From positions 1 through 10,828 of the forward strand of contig CALQJV010000019.1 of the NCBI GenBank assembly GCA_943330985.1: a DNA stretch of 10,828 nt, given 5' to 3'. Within the stretch, counting starts at the first letter, position 1. Each line of letters opens with the position of its first letter. The notes below the pieces were generated by a model. The model saw nothing but the letters and a program-made list of their open reading frames with translations, made no database searches and was not told the DNA's origin. Positions 1-7,877 of this stretch are shown here, piece by piece. This stretch comes from Chitinophaga pinensis. Its GTDB lineage: Bacteria; Bacteroidota; Bacteroidia; M30B66. The position numbers and the translations under genes are program-made.

Positions 1-1290
1 ATTGGGACTTTTATCACGATCGGCACGTGAGTATTCCAAGATCCCGTTAATTAAACTTTCCATGCGTACAATACGTCCTTTTAACATGGTAAAATGTTGA
101 GCCGAATCTTCTGTAAAACGATCACCAATATCTTCCTCAATCCAAGACGATAAATTTCTAATTGCACGCAATGGAGCCTTTAAATCGTGCGATACGACAT
201 AGGCAAACTTATCAAGCTCTTTGTTTGCTTTTTCCAAATACATGTAATATTCAGCCATGCGCTCTTCCGATTTTTTCCGCTCCGAAATATCACTTTCCAC
301 ATGAATAAATTGGGAAACATTACCCTGATCATCTATAATAGGGGTTATAGTTACTTGCAACCAAATCGATGAACCATCTTTTCTATACTTCAATACTTCC
401 CCCGAAAATGATTGCTTATGAGAGATTCTATCTGCAATTTGATCAATAGTATCAAGATTTGTTAAGGGGCCATAAAAAAGCTCTGGCGTTGTTTTACCAA
501 TGACCTCCGAAAGCGTATAACCTTTTATTCGTTCAAAACCCGCATTCACCCATTCTATTAAACCTTCGCTATTGGTAATAATTACAGAGTTATCGGTGTT
601 AGAAGCAACCAACGACAATTTCTTCAATTCCTCATTTTTCAATTCGAGCGTTTCTTTGGCTTCAGTAACTTTTGCAATGACAATGTTTTTAGAGTTTTCC
701 AAGTTGTTTGAAAGACTATAAATTAACAATGTTGCCGTACAATAAGTTATCAAGTAATCGAGATTCAACATGTGCCCAGTAGAATCGCTATCTATAATGT
801 TTCTTACATTTAAGCCAGAGTATGTTGAAATATAGTAGAAGAAAAAAAGCGTAAGAACACTTAATGCTGAAATGATTTTCCCTTCTTTGTTTCCAAGAAG
901 CATAAAAGTGACTAGAATCAAGCCTCCCAAATACATCATCCCCGAATTACGAATACCACCCGAATAGTAGGTCACAACGTGCAAGGTTAGCATTGAACTT
1001 GCAATGGCTATAATATATGAAAGACGGAAATTCCGATGTGTATTTAAGAGAAAATAATTAAGCGCAATGATGGTTGTTAAAGCCGTTAATATAATTCCAA
1101 TAAAATCGAACCAATTAAAGGTAGTTACTACTTGATAGGTAATAATTAATGCAATGATAAATGCAGTTAATGAATAGGTTTTAAATAGATTTAATCGCTG
1201 TCTCGAAACTAAATCATCAGCATCTATAATACTTTCCACTCTTTTCAGTAAAAAGAAATCAATTAGCTGCATTGCTTTATTTTGTTTCAT
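1..1290 (-). CDS. Multi-pass membrane PAS sensor histidine kinase (3' part cut off by the window edge)
   Basis: Reading the minus strand from the ATG at 1290-1288 gives 430 uninterrupted codons to position 1, so the gene continues beyond the left edge. Residues about 38-195 contain roughly six hydrophobic segments, a membrane sensing or anchoring region I do not recognise as a named domain. A short coiled-coil-like linker (about 205-226) leads into a PAS domain (about 227-340) with the typical motifs NSEGLIEWVN, GYTLSEVIGK and a PAC tail ending SDISERKK. Next comes a HisKA dimerisation domain with the H-box VVSHDLKAPLRA, in which His368 is the predicted phosphoacceptor. The N, G1, F and G2 boxes of the ATPase domain must lie outside the window. 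The family autophosphorylates on His and passes phosphate to a response regulator. The signal sensed cannot be read from the sequence, and no regulator gene is present on this side. Confidence 0.93.
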   Translation of the reverse strand, partial: MKQNKAMQLIDFFLLKRVESIIDADDLVSRQRLNLFKTYSLTAFIIALIITYQVVTTFNWFDFIGIILTALTTIIALNYFLLNTHRNFRLSYIIAIASSMLTLHVVTYYSGGIRNSGMMYLGGLILVTFMLLGNKEGKIISALSVLTLFFFYYISTYSGLNVRNIIDSDSTGHMLNLDYLITYCTATLLIYSLSNNLENSKNIVIAKVTEAKETLELKNEELKKLSLVASNTDNSVIITNSEGLIEWVNAGFERIKGYTLSEVIGKTTPELFYGPLTNLDTIDQIADRISHKQSFSGEVLKYRKDGSSIWLQVTITPIIDDQGNVSQFIHVESDISERKKSEERMAEYYMYLEKANKELDKFAYVVSHDLKAPLRAIRNLSSWIEEDIGDRFTEDSAQHFTMLKGRIVRMESLINGILEYSRADRDKSPN

Positions 1291-1413
1291 TAATCGTAGA
1301 TATGAAGAAATCTAATTTTATATTTCTCGAGGCTTTATTCGTAGTATATCCTTTTATAGTTACCTCGAAACATACCCATTCAATTTCCTTTCTTACATGA
1401 TAAAAGCATTGTT
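1291..1413 (-). promoter_or_regulatory. Upstream region of the histidine kinase gene
   Basis: This 123-bp non-coding spacer lies between the prsW-like stop and the kinase start and presumably holds the kinase promoter. On the minus strand, TAGATTTC (plus 1307-1314) resembles the Bacteroidota -7 element TAnnTTTG, but I find no matching TTG at the usual distance. It also contains a spaced 6-bp inverted repeat, TCGAGG at 1327-1332 and CCTCGA at 1363-1368. The assignment is positional and the exact elements are uncertain. Confidence 0.35.
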
Positions 1414-1433
1414 TTATAAGTTCTTAAACAATG
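1407..1433 (-). terminator. Possible weak terminator hairpin at the prsW-like 3' end
   Basis: CATTGTTT (1407-1414) and AAACAATG (1426-1433) form a perfect 8-bp inverted repeat around an 11-nt loop that includes the stop codon of the PrsW-like gene. On the minus strand the hairpin is followed by CTTTTA, a short T-rich run. The stem has only two G-C pairs, so any terminator would be weak, and a chance palindrome in AT-rich DNA is a real alternative. Confidence 0.3.
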
Positions 1434-2319
1434 GAATCCAGATTCCTTTTTTTATTCGCGGTCGCGCAAGAAAGAAATACAAACCCACACCCGAAATAAT
1501 TCCAAATAGCAATCCTTCTCTTATAAATTGCAAGGCCGAATCAAGCCCTTCTTGCATAAATAAGGCAATGAGGGCATAGGTAAAAATGATTCCCCATCCT
1601 ATCAGCAACTGAATTCCAGCTTTACTAATTTGGCGCTGTATAGAATCTTCATTAAAAAACTCCGAATGATTCAGGGTATTATTCATCATTTTACCCCATA
1701 ATATCAACATCAGTACAACTTGAAAAACTCCATAATAATAGGTAGTTTCGGACGAAACCAATGCATTAAACAATCCATGCGTCAATACTGCAATACAATA
1801 GGCTCCAATGAGAATAAGTGGTAATGGCAGTCTAGTCGTTTTCTTAAAATAAAAAATTGCGTATGCTATAACTGATGATGTAAACATATGTAACACGGCA
1901 GTATAAAAAGCCCGATCTTCAATGATAGAAATGTTATTACTAAAATAAAGTACATTTTCAAATGCAGCAAAACCCATAGCTCCAACCGAAGCATATTTAA
2001 TATAATCGTACGATTCATTTAATACATGTTTCCGATTATAGAAAATTAAAAAGGGGATTATTTTGGCAATTTCTTCAATAGATGCAACGCACTGAACATG
2101 ATATCGAAACCTCGTTGAGAAGTTGCCAAATTCAGGCAATGAATTCAAGTCTGGAAAAATTATATAAACGAGTAATACTATTGGAACGGTAAAGACTCCA
2201 ATAAAAAAACAGAAAAGTGTATTTTTCCAGGTCTCTTTTTCGAAAACATCCATTTGTCTGAGAAATCGAATATAAACAAGCGCAACCAATATGGATGCGA
2301 TTAATGCGAATATGTCCAT
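1414..2319 (-). CDS. PrsW-family glutamic-type intramembrane protease
   Basis: The gene encodes 301 aa from the ATG at 2319-2317. An in-frame start at 2385 exists, but it would add 22 basic, non-hydrophobic residues and abut the divergent yetF-like start, so I reject it. The protein is almost entirely transmembrane, with about eight hydrophobic segments. It carries the PrsW family motifs in order: IEEIAK (81-86, the paired glutamates), GFAAFEN (116-122), a His in a membrane helix (ALHMF, His144) and THGLFNAL (180-187, His181 and Asn185). In Bacillus subtilis PrsW cuts the anti-sigma factor RsiW inside the membrane; no anti-sigma gene lies in this window, so the substrate here is unknown. The last helix ends in a basic tail (ARPRIKKG). 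The start lies 67 bp from the divergent YetF-like gene. I am sure of the family and unsure of the role. Confidence 0.88.
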   Translation of the reverse strand: MDIFALIASILVALVYIRFLRQMDVFEKETWKNTLFCFFIGVFTVPIVLLVYIIFPDLNSLPEFGNFSTRFRYHVQCVASIEEIAKIIPFLIFYNRKHVLNESYDYIKYASVGAMGFAAFENVLYFSNNISIIEDRAFYTAVLHMFTSSVIAYAIFYFKKTTRLPLPLILIGAYCIAVLTHGLFNALVSSETTYYYGVFQVVLMLILWGKMMNNTLNHSEFFNEDSIQRQISKAGIQLLIGWGIIFTYALIALFMQEGLDSALQFIREGLLFGIISGVGLYFFLARPRIKKGIWIPLFKNL

Positions 2320-2386
2320 CCTTTTTTTTCGAAATTTAACAATAAATGTTCTCTTAAAACAAAGAGATAAATACTTAGATTGCACA
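2320..2386. promoter_or_regulatory. Divergent promoter region between prsW-like and yetF-like genes
   Basis: This 67-bp AT-rich spacer lies between two divergent starts, so it should contain promoters for both. On the minus strand, TTG (plus 2360-2362) lies 21 nt upstream of TAAATTTC (plus 2331-2338), close to the Bacteroidota pattern TTG-N19-21-TAnnTTTG. That would leave the PrsW-like mRNA a leader of only a few nucleotides. I see no convincing pair for the plus strand. The region is supported by position; the elements are only suggestive. Confidence 0.4.
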
Positions 2387-2899
2387 ATGCAATGGAACGA
2401 CGCCTTTCAAATATTTGTTAGATCAGTAACCGTTTACTTAGTAATTGTATTTTTCATTCGAATATTCGGGAAAAAGGAATTGGCTCAATTATCTATCGTT
2501 GATCTGATATTCATCTTACTCATCAGCAATTCTGTTCAAAATGCTATGTTGGGCCCTGACACTTCATTGATAGGTGGATTAATTGCAGCAGCAGCTTTGT
2601 TTTCAACAAATTATCTATTCAAGTATTTATTTCGATATATCCCCTATTTCAACAAGCTAATCCAAGGAGAACCTGTTATTCTCATTTACAATGGTCAAGT
2701 TAAAATGGATCAATTAAACAGCATCCAAATGACGCTCGAAGAAATGGAAGCCGCAGTGCGCGAACATGGTGTTGAGAATATTCGGGATGTTGATCTTGCT
2801 GTATTTGAAGTGGATGGAAATATCAGTGTATTAAGTCATAATTATACGCATCGATCAAAGCAAAAAAAACGAAAAATAAAACCCACAATAAAACATTAA
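2387..2899 (+). CDS. YetF/DUF421 family membrane protein
   Basis: The gene encodes 170 aa. I take the start at ATG 2387 (MQWNDAFQIF) rather than the in-frame ATG at 2291, because the upstream 32 residues are basic, unlike the family, and would overlap the divergent gene. Three hydrophobic segments (about 9-27, 36-56 and 60-82) precede a soluble C-terminal domain. The linker RIFGKKELAQLS after helix 1 and the following VDLIF match the R-x-x-GKRE-x-x-QLS-x-x-D pattern of the family. The C-terminal part contains GEPVILIYNG, an EHGVENIRDVDLAVF segment and VDGNISVL, the usual DUF421 end. A basic tail follows (KQKKRKIK). The biochemical role of the family is not settled; Bacillus members have been linked to spores and membranes. 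It ends 2 bp before the pyrophosphatase gene, so the two are probably co-transcribed. Confidence 0.88.
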   Translation: MQWNDAFQIFVRSVTVYLVIVFFIRIFGKKELAQLSIVDLIFILLISNSVQNAMLGPDTSLIGGLIAAAALFSTNYLFKYLFRYIPYFNKLIQGEPVILIYNGQVKMDQLNSIQMTLEEMEAAVREHGVENIRDVDLAVFEVDGNISVLSHNYTHRSKQKKRKIKPTIKH

Positions 2900-2901
2900 T
2901 T

Positions 2902-3447
2902 ATGCATCCTTGGCACGAGTTATCTCCTGGAAATGAATTACCCAATTGTGTTCAAGCAATTATTGAAATTCCACGAGGTAGTAAAGCCAAATATGAGATT
3001 GATAAAACGAGTGGATTTTTAAAACTCGATCGGGTTTTGACAGCGGCACTGCATTACCCAATTAATTACGGATTTATTCCACAAACCTATGCGGGCGATC
3101 ATGACCCATTAGATATTTTAGTGTTCAGTCAAATTGATTTACCACCTTTAACTCTTGTAAATGCCAAGATAATTGGTGTAATGCGCATGCTCGATAAAGA
3201 AGAAATGGACGATAAAATTATTGCAGTGGCAAGCACAGATATCGCCGTGAATCACATCGAAAATCTTGATCAATTCCCTGAGTTTATCCTAAATGAAATC
3301 CAACGATTTTTTGAAGATTACAAAAAGCAAGGAAATATAAATCCGGTTGTTATCCCCCAATTACTTGGAAAATCGGAGGCTGTTGAAATCATCGAAGAAG
3401 CTTTAAGCGAATACAAAAAGTTGTTTTTAAACGGCGAACGCATTTAA
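2902..3447 (+). CDS. ppa: Family I inorganic pyrophosphatase
   Basis: The 181-aa product matches the length of bacterial soluble pyrophosphatases, which hydrolyse PPi to two Pi in the cytoplasm and pull biosynthetic reactions forward. Residues matching the E. coli active site are all visible: Glu22, Lys30, Tyr31 and Glu32 (KYE), Arg44, Tyr52, Tyr56, Asp66, Asp68, Asp71, Asp98, Asp103, Lys105, and Tyr140-Lys141. The metal-binding signature reads DHDPLDI, with His67 where most members have Gly, Asn or Ser; the three aspartates are kept, so activity is expected. The start ATG follows the YetF-like stop by 2 bp, which implies translational coupling or an operon. The stop lies 4 bp from the converging tamB-like stop. 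Confidence 0.95.
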   Translation: MHPWHELSPGNELPNCVQAIIEIPRGSKAKYEIDKTSGFLKLDRVLTAALHYPINYGFIPQTYAGDHDPLDILVFSQIDLPPLTLVNAKIIGVMRMLDKEEMDDKIIAVASTDIAVNHIENLDQFPEFILNEIQRFFEDYKKQGNINPVVIPQLLGKSEAVEIIEEALSEYKKLFLNGERI

Positions 3448-3451
3448 TTTA

Positions 3452-6400
3452 TTACTTCTGCTTCTTTTTGAATAAATCAGAAGCATTTTCAAATTCTCTT
3501 CTGTAAAATAAACCTACTCCTTGAGTATAAGGCACGTCATTACTCAATAACAAGTACTGATTTGAGCGATTAAAAACACGAATACGCACCATTCCATCGT
3601 CCGTTAATTTCACTTCAACATTAAATTCGCCCACCATATTGGTGGTATTTTGCGATGTTGTTGCATTATTGGCTGTTCCAACATTTCCATCAATACTCAC
3701 GCGATCGTTGAATAATTGCGTCTGTAAATTCACACTCACATTGTCTTTGGCTGTGGCTCCTCCCTGACTATAATTCACACCAATATTCACATCATCGCTT
3801 AATTGAGAAAGCATGTTACTTAATTGGCTTGACAATAATTCACTTGCATTGGACCCCACACCATTAATACCTGTTGTTTCGGTTGCTCCTCCTTGGTTAG
3901 GCATAAAACTGCGAAACATTACCAAGGAAAATATCTGTTTATTGAGTTCATCCTCACTGTAAATTTGCGACTTAAATAAATTAATTGTGTTGTCGTCGGC
4001 ATTCGGCAAGGTAATATCAAACGAAATTTGAGGCTTCATCAACTTATCACTTAAATTCATAATTGCATTCACATCGATTGTTCGTTTTACGGAAGCACTC
4101 GAATCAATATTCTTTACTAAATTAAAAAGTGATGTTCGAACTTTATAAATAGCCGAAAGATTAATATCTGCATCGTATGGATCGCCTTTAAAACTAATCG
4201 TTCCGCCTTTCTGAACCACAAACTTTTTATTAATTACATTTTGCAGGGTAAATAAATAATCTCCTTTGTCAATTACATAATCACCATAAATGTTAAAGTC
4301 GCCAGCCTCGGTAACTTCCATTCTTAAATTCGCACTGCCATTTCCTTTGATAATATCTCCAACTTTGGGATCAAACAAAAGAAAAGCTTCTGCATCAGGG
4401 GTAACTTCCAAATTGAAATTTAATTCATATCCTTTACTACTGACTTTCCGCGAACTCAGTTTATTTAAAGTTTGTGTTGTACCTTTCTTTTCAAACGTGA
4501 TAAAATCTTGTTGACTTACATCACTCGTTCCCGTTAATGGCAGATAAAACACAGTACCTCGTTCAGTTTTTGCATTTATGTCCATAACGATATTATCAAG
4601 CGGACCTGATGCTCTAAAGGTACCTGTAGCATTGGCTTTTCCATAAAACAAATCACTTTGAGTTTCATTGGTATTCAATGCTAATAGCGAATTGGCTTTT
4701 AAGAAAACATCAAAATAGAAATCATCGTAATTCGTGTGTGATATTTTAAGATCCAATTTACCGGTATTTGAATTTTCGTCTGTTAATTGAATATTTTTAG
4801 CTTGAATACTATTCTTGCTTATTTTAAATTCATGTGCAAAGAAATAACGAGTGTTCAAAAGTCCAATTGTAACAGCGGTGCGCTTTAAATTGACTGTTCC
4901 GTTTGTAATTGGTTCGTTTAATGAACCCGTAAGATGAATATTGCCATCGGCTAAGCCTGTAACATCTGAAAATAAATCATCAACATATTTCTTAAATAAT
5001 GACAGTTGGATATTATTCATTATAAGATTTAAATCGATATTATTTGTCGATTTCGATGGAATAAAATACCCGTTAAATGCAAGCTTCGGAACCGATGAAT
5101 TTTTTATTTGTCCATCCAATAAAATTCGTTCTGTTTTGGGCTCCCATTTACTGGTAATTAATCCATCACCAATAAAATCTCCATTTAGGGAAATGTTTTT
5201 TAAGTCAAGATTACTTTTAAAGAATGGCTTCCCCATCAAATCTGCAAAGGATATGATTCCTCGTGTGGACCCTTCAAAAATGAGATCAGATTCTGCAATA
5301 AATGGATTTATATTCCGCAATTGGAAATTGTCTAAAATCACATCGAGTTCATCTGTTTCTCGGTCACTTACTTTTCCATCTATACGTAAAAATTCATTTT
5401 GATGGGTGAACGAAAGATTATTAAATTCTACTAATCCAGTGTCGATTGTTATCGAATTCTCCGCATTTACTTGCCATAAAGTATCCTCAATGAGAATGAG
5501 TGATGGCAGTATTTGCATGTTAATTTTAGAACCTTCGAAATGGGCGTTGGCATTAATTTGCGCGTCGGCCGCATCTAAACTTTTTCGGGAAGCCCAATTA
5601 ATTTTCAAACCTAAACTATCGGTTACTGCATCCGAACTAATGCTGATAAAATTAACCTGTACGCTGTCTGTTACAAACATTTTCAGGGAGGAAATATCAA
5701 ATTTCAATCGGTTATGCATTGCATCGGCTCTCGATTTAATTTGTTCAAATCGAACACCTGAAATATTAATTACGGGTGAATTAATTGCCAAATGCAATTG
5801 ATTTCCTTCCGATTTAAAATCACCAGAAATTTTAGTCCCCGTTCCAATTTCAATATCTGGGAAAAAAAGTTTTGAAGGTAATCCCAAATCTTTTATCGTA
5901 ATATTATACGTAAAGTTTTGATTAAACAATTGATTGGGATTAATAGTAATGGCAGTATAACTTGGAAGAAAACTGTTTAAAACTTTCGATATTGCATCGG
6001 GTAAACTCGCCAATCTAAAACTCCCTTGAACAGATGCATCCAATATATCGGAATAAACATGAATCGATTTTGCATCTGGTTCACCTTTCGATTCAAGTAA
6101 AATATCATCTACATGAAATTTCTCATAACCATATTGAACGGAGGTTTCAGCAAGTTCTATTTGACCCTCCAATTGATCAATCGACTTCCCCTTAAAATTG
6201 CTGGTAATTTGAGTCGAAACTACGAGTGCTGAATCACGTTTTATTAGTTTGAGCGCCGTAAAATTGATGCGGTCAACATCTGCTTTAAAATCGAATTCGG
6301 GCTGCTCCTTTGTTAAATCAATTAATCCCGAAAAGTCCATTAAAAAATTGGGATCATTAATCGATAATTTCCCATCGTAGGTTTTTCCGTTTACAATCCC

Positions 6401-7828
6401 ATTCAATGCAATATTTGAATAGGAGTAACCATTTAGTTCGATAAATGGAATGGTACCCGTAATGGATGATTTAAGTTGATTTTCGTTGAATCCCAATCCT
6501 TCTATTTCTGTTGTAAAAGCCAAATTTCCAATCCTGGGTGTTAATCCAAGCAAATCGCCCAACATGAAATTGGCTGTCCCAAATTTCCCTTCGTATGCAT
6601 ATTGATTAACATCGTTGCGATACCAAAGATGCAAATCGGCTTCGAGCTCACCCAAATCGGATGACACTTTGCCAAGTACAATCACATTATCCAATGTTCC
6701 AGACAAAGTTCCTCGATAGGTTACAACACCCGCTTTATCAAGCATTTCAGGAACTTGAATTTTCGTTTTATTGTAAAACGGATACATCTCGAGAGTTTGC
6801 AAATCGGATCTACTGGTTTGCATTTCAACGACATGATAATCGAATGCCATTTTATCGGTATCGGGCAATCCATCCATTTTAAAGCTTCCAATAAAATGAC
6901 TTTCCTTACCAAAACTTAGCATGGTATTAAATCCTTTCAGATGATCGATGGTTCCTTTAAAACCACCAGAATATCCAATTTGCAGATTCAGCCCCCTCAA
7001 TTCTGGAGCAAAAACGGCAATTTCATCAAGGTTGATAGAAGATTTAAGGATTTTACCTCGCATTTGAACCTTCTCAATAAAATCGCTTAAGTCGTCGTAT
7101 TCATCATATTCAAAATGGACTTTGCCATCGAGCGAACTTAATGGTGTTTGAACATGGAGGTTCGAAAAATCCATCATTGTATAAGCAATCACAAAATCTG
7201 AAGAGAAGTCATTTACCTTGAAACCACTTGCTTCTGTCAGTTTCATATGATTGATTTTACCTGATAAGGAATCATCAATAATCAAAAAATTCTTCAGGTT
7301 GGCATAAATTTCCCGAATGCGAAGGTGGTCGTAGTTCATTCCAAATCCTGTGTCTGGAATGGTATCACGGAATTCATATGTAAAATCGACATTTTCAATA
7401 TCAACATTCCAAAAGAATAACTCGGGTGGTTTCGACTTTACTTTTTTTGTTGTATCACGTGGACCATTTATCGCATCCAAAATAAACTGAATGTTTAAGT
7501 CATCTTCGCCTTCAAATTGACGCACATTGAATTGTCCCTTTCGAAGTGTTACATGATCGAAATCGAAATGCGAAAAGCCCAAATATACTTCATCAAAATT
7601 GGCTTCAATAAAATCGACGTACATCAAAGTGTCTTTGTGAAGATCTTCCACATAAAATCCTTCAAATACTGCTTGATCAAAAAAGCGAATTTTCACTGCT
7701 CGAATATCTACCTTTGACCCTATTGCCAAGCTAATACGAGAAGCAACTTCTTTTGCCAACCAAGTTTGGAATCGTCCACTTTGGAACAAGACCATACATC
7801 CTGTGAATAAAAGAATCACAGAGAGCAA
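3452..7828 (-). CDS. tamB: TamB/DUF490-family envelope assembly or lipid-transport protein
   Basis: The gene gives 1458 aa from the TTG at 7828, or about 1469 aa if translation begins at the ATT at 7861. A single N-terminal hydrophobic segment precedes FQSGRFQTWLAKEVASRIS, the start of the periplasmic part in TamB and AsmA-like proteins. Over a thousand residues of repeating beta-strand pattern follow (for example LDGKVHF, LSGTLDNVIV, GSLNEPITNG), as expected for the beta-taco hydrophobic groove. The conserved C-terminal DUF490 domain covers roughly 1000-1430, with GDYVIDKGDYLF near 1180, KGDPYDADINLSAIY, PQISFDITLPN and a Ser/Gln/Asn-rich stretch near 1335. TamB-like proteins span the periplasm and are implicated in outer-membrane protein assembly or phospholipid transport; which applies here cannot be read. 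It diverges from tsaD. The start is uncertain because the basic KLLRK segment expected ahead of the membrane helix lies upstream of the TTG. Confidence 0.92.
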   Translation of the reverse strand: MLSVILLFTGCMVLFQSGRFQTWLAKEVASRISLAIGSKVDIRAVKIRFFDQAVFEGFYVEDLHKDTLMYVDFIEANFDEVYLGFSHFDFDHVTLRKGQFNVRQFEGEDDLNIQFILDAINGPRDTTKKVKSKPPELFFWNVDIENVDFTYEFRDTIPDTGFGMNYDHLRIREIYANLKNFLIIDDSLSGKINHMKLTEASGFKVNDFSSDFVIAYTMMDFSNLHVQTPLSSLDGKVHFEYDEYDDLSDFIEKVQMRGKILKSSINLDEIAVFAPELRGLNLQIGYSGGFKGTIDHLKGFNTMLSFGKESHFIGSFKMDGLPDTDKMAFDYHVVEMQTSRSDLQTLEMYPFYNKTKIQVPEMLDKAGVVTYRGTLSGTLDNVIVLGKVSSDLGELEADLHLWYRNDVNQYAYEGKFGTANFMLGDLLGLTPRIGNLAFTTEIEGLGFNENQLKSSITGTIPFIELNGYSYSNIALNGIVNGKTYDGKLSINDPNFLMDFSGLIDLTKEQPEFDFKADVDRINFTALKLIKRDSALVVSTQITSNFKGKSIDQLEGQIELAETSVQYGYEKFHVDDILLESKGEPDAKSIHVYSDILDASVQGSFRLASLPDAISKVLNSFLPSYTAITINPNQLFNQNFTYNITIKDLGLPSKLFFPDIEIGTGTKISGDFKSEGNQLHLAINSPVINISGVRFEQIKSRADAMHNRLKFDISSLKMFVTDSVQVNFISISSDAVTDSLGLKINWASRKSLDAADAQINANAHFEGSKINMQILPSLILIEDTLWQVNAENSITIDTGLVEFNNLSFTHQNEFLRIDGKVSDRETDELDVILDNFQLRNINPFIAESDLIFEGSTRGIISFADLMGKPFFKSNLDLKNISLNGDFIGDGLITSKWEPKTERILLDGQIKNSSVPKLAFNGYFIPSKSTNNIDLNLIMNNIQLSLFKKYVDDLFSDVTGLADGNIHLTGSLNEPITNGTVNLKRTAVTIGLLNTRYFFAHEFKISKNSIQAKNIQLTDENSNTGKLDLKISHTNYDDFYFDVFLKANSLLALNTNETQSDLFYGKANATGTFRASGPLDNIVMDINAKTERGTVFYLPLTGTSDVSQQDFITFEKKGTTQTLNKLSSRKVSSKGYELNFNLEVTPDAEAFLLFDPKVGDIIKGNGSANLRMEVTEAGDFNIYGDYVIDKGDYLFTLQNVINKKFVVQKGGTISFKGDPYDADINLSAIYKVRTSLFNLVKNIDSSASVKRTIDVNAIMNLSDKLMKPQISFDITLPNADDNTINLFKSQIYSEDELNKQIFSLVMFRSFMPNQGGATETTGINGVGSNASELLSSQLSNMLSQLSDDVNIGVNYSQGGATAKDNVSVNLQTQLFNDRVSIDGNVGTANNATTSQNTTNMVGEFNVEVKLTDDGMVRIRVFNRSNQYLLLSNDVPYTQGVGLFYRREFENASDLFKKKQK
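3459..3485 (+). terminator. Possible terminator hairpin for the yetF-ppa unit, inside the tamB-like 3' end
   Basis: TGCTTCT (3459-3465) and AGAAGCA (3479-3485) are perfect 7-bp inverted arms around a 13-nt loop, followed on the plus strand by TTTTC. It begins 12 bp after the ppa stop and overlaps the last codons of the converging tamB-like gene, which encode a Lys-rich tail. It is suitably placed for a ppa terminator, but the loop is long and the T-run short. Confidence 0.33.
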
Positions 7829-7877
7829 AAAAAATCCCGTTATTTTGCGCAGTAGTTTAATAAGTATTTGAATTTAG
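7829..7877. promoter_or_regulatory. Overlapping 5' region of the tamB-like gene and tsaD
   Basis: Only 49 bp separate the TTG of the tamB-like gene from the tsaD ATG, and the minus-strand frame stays open to a TAA at 7876-7874. The 5' extension encodes Ile-Lys-Leu-Leu-Arg-Lys and then a hydrophobic run, so much of this stretch is probably tamB coding sequence. If translation begins at the ATT at 7861-7859, the non-coding gap is just 16 bp. Promoters for either gene must therefore lie partly inside the other's coding region. I found no good match to the Bacteroidota promoter consensus. Confidence 0.4.

Noticed and set aside
1326..1368. Spaced inverted repeat TCGAGG/CCTCGA upstream of the kinase gene as an operator
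   Set aside because: Six-base arms 30 bp apart occur readily by chance, and no cognate regulator is in the window.
2320..2385. N-terminal extension of the PrsW-like ORF to 2385
   Set aside because: It adds a charged stretch with no family resemblance and fills the whole divergent spacer; the ATG at 2319 opens directly on a membrane helix.
2291..2386. N-terminal extension of the YetF-like ORF from the ATG at 2291
   Set aside because: The 32 extra residues are basic and unlike the family, which starts just before the first helix, and the extension would overlap the divergent PrsW-like coding region.
4941..5801. Two plus-strand open frames of 153 and 131 codons opposite the tamB-like gene
   Set aside because: They lie antisense to a clearly coding frame, show no recognisable motif, and have the composition expected of a shadow frame.
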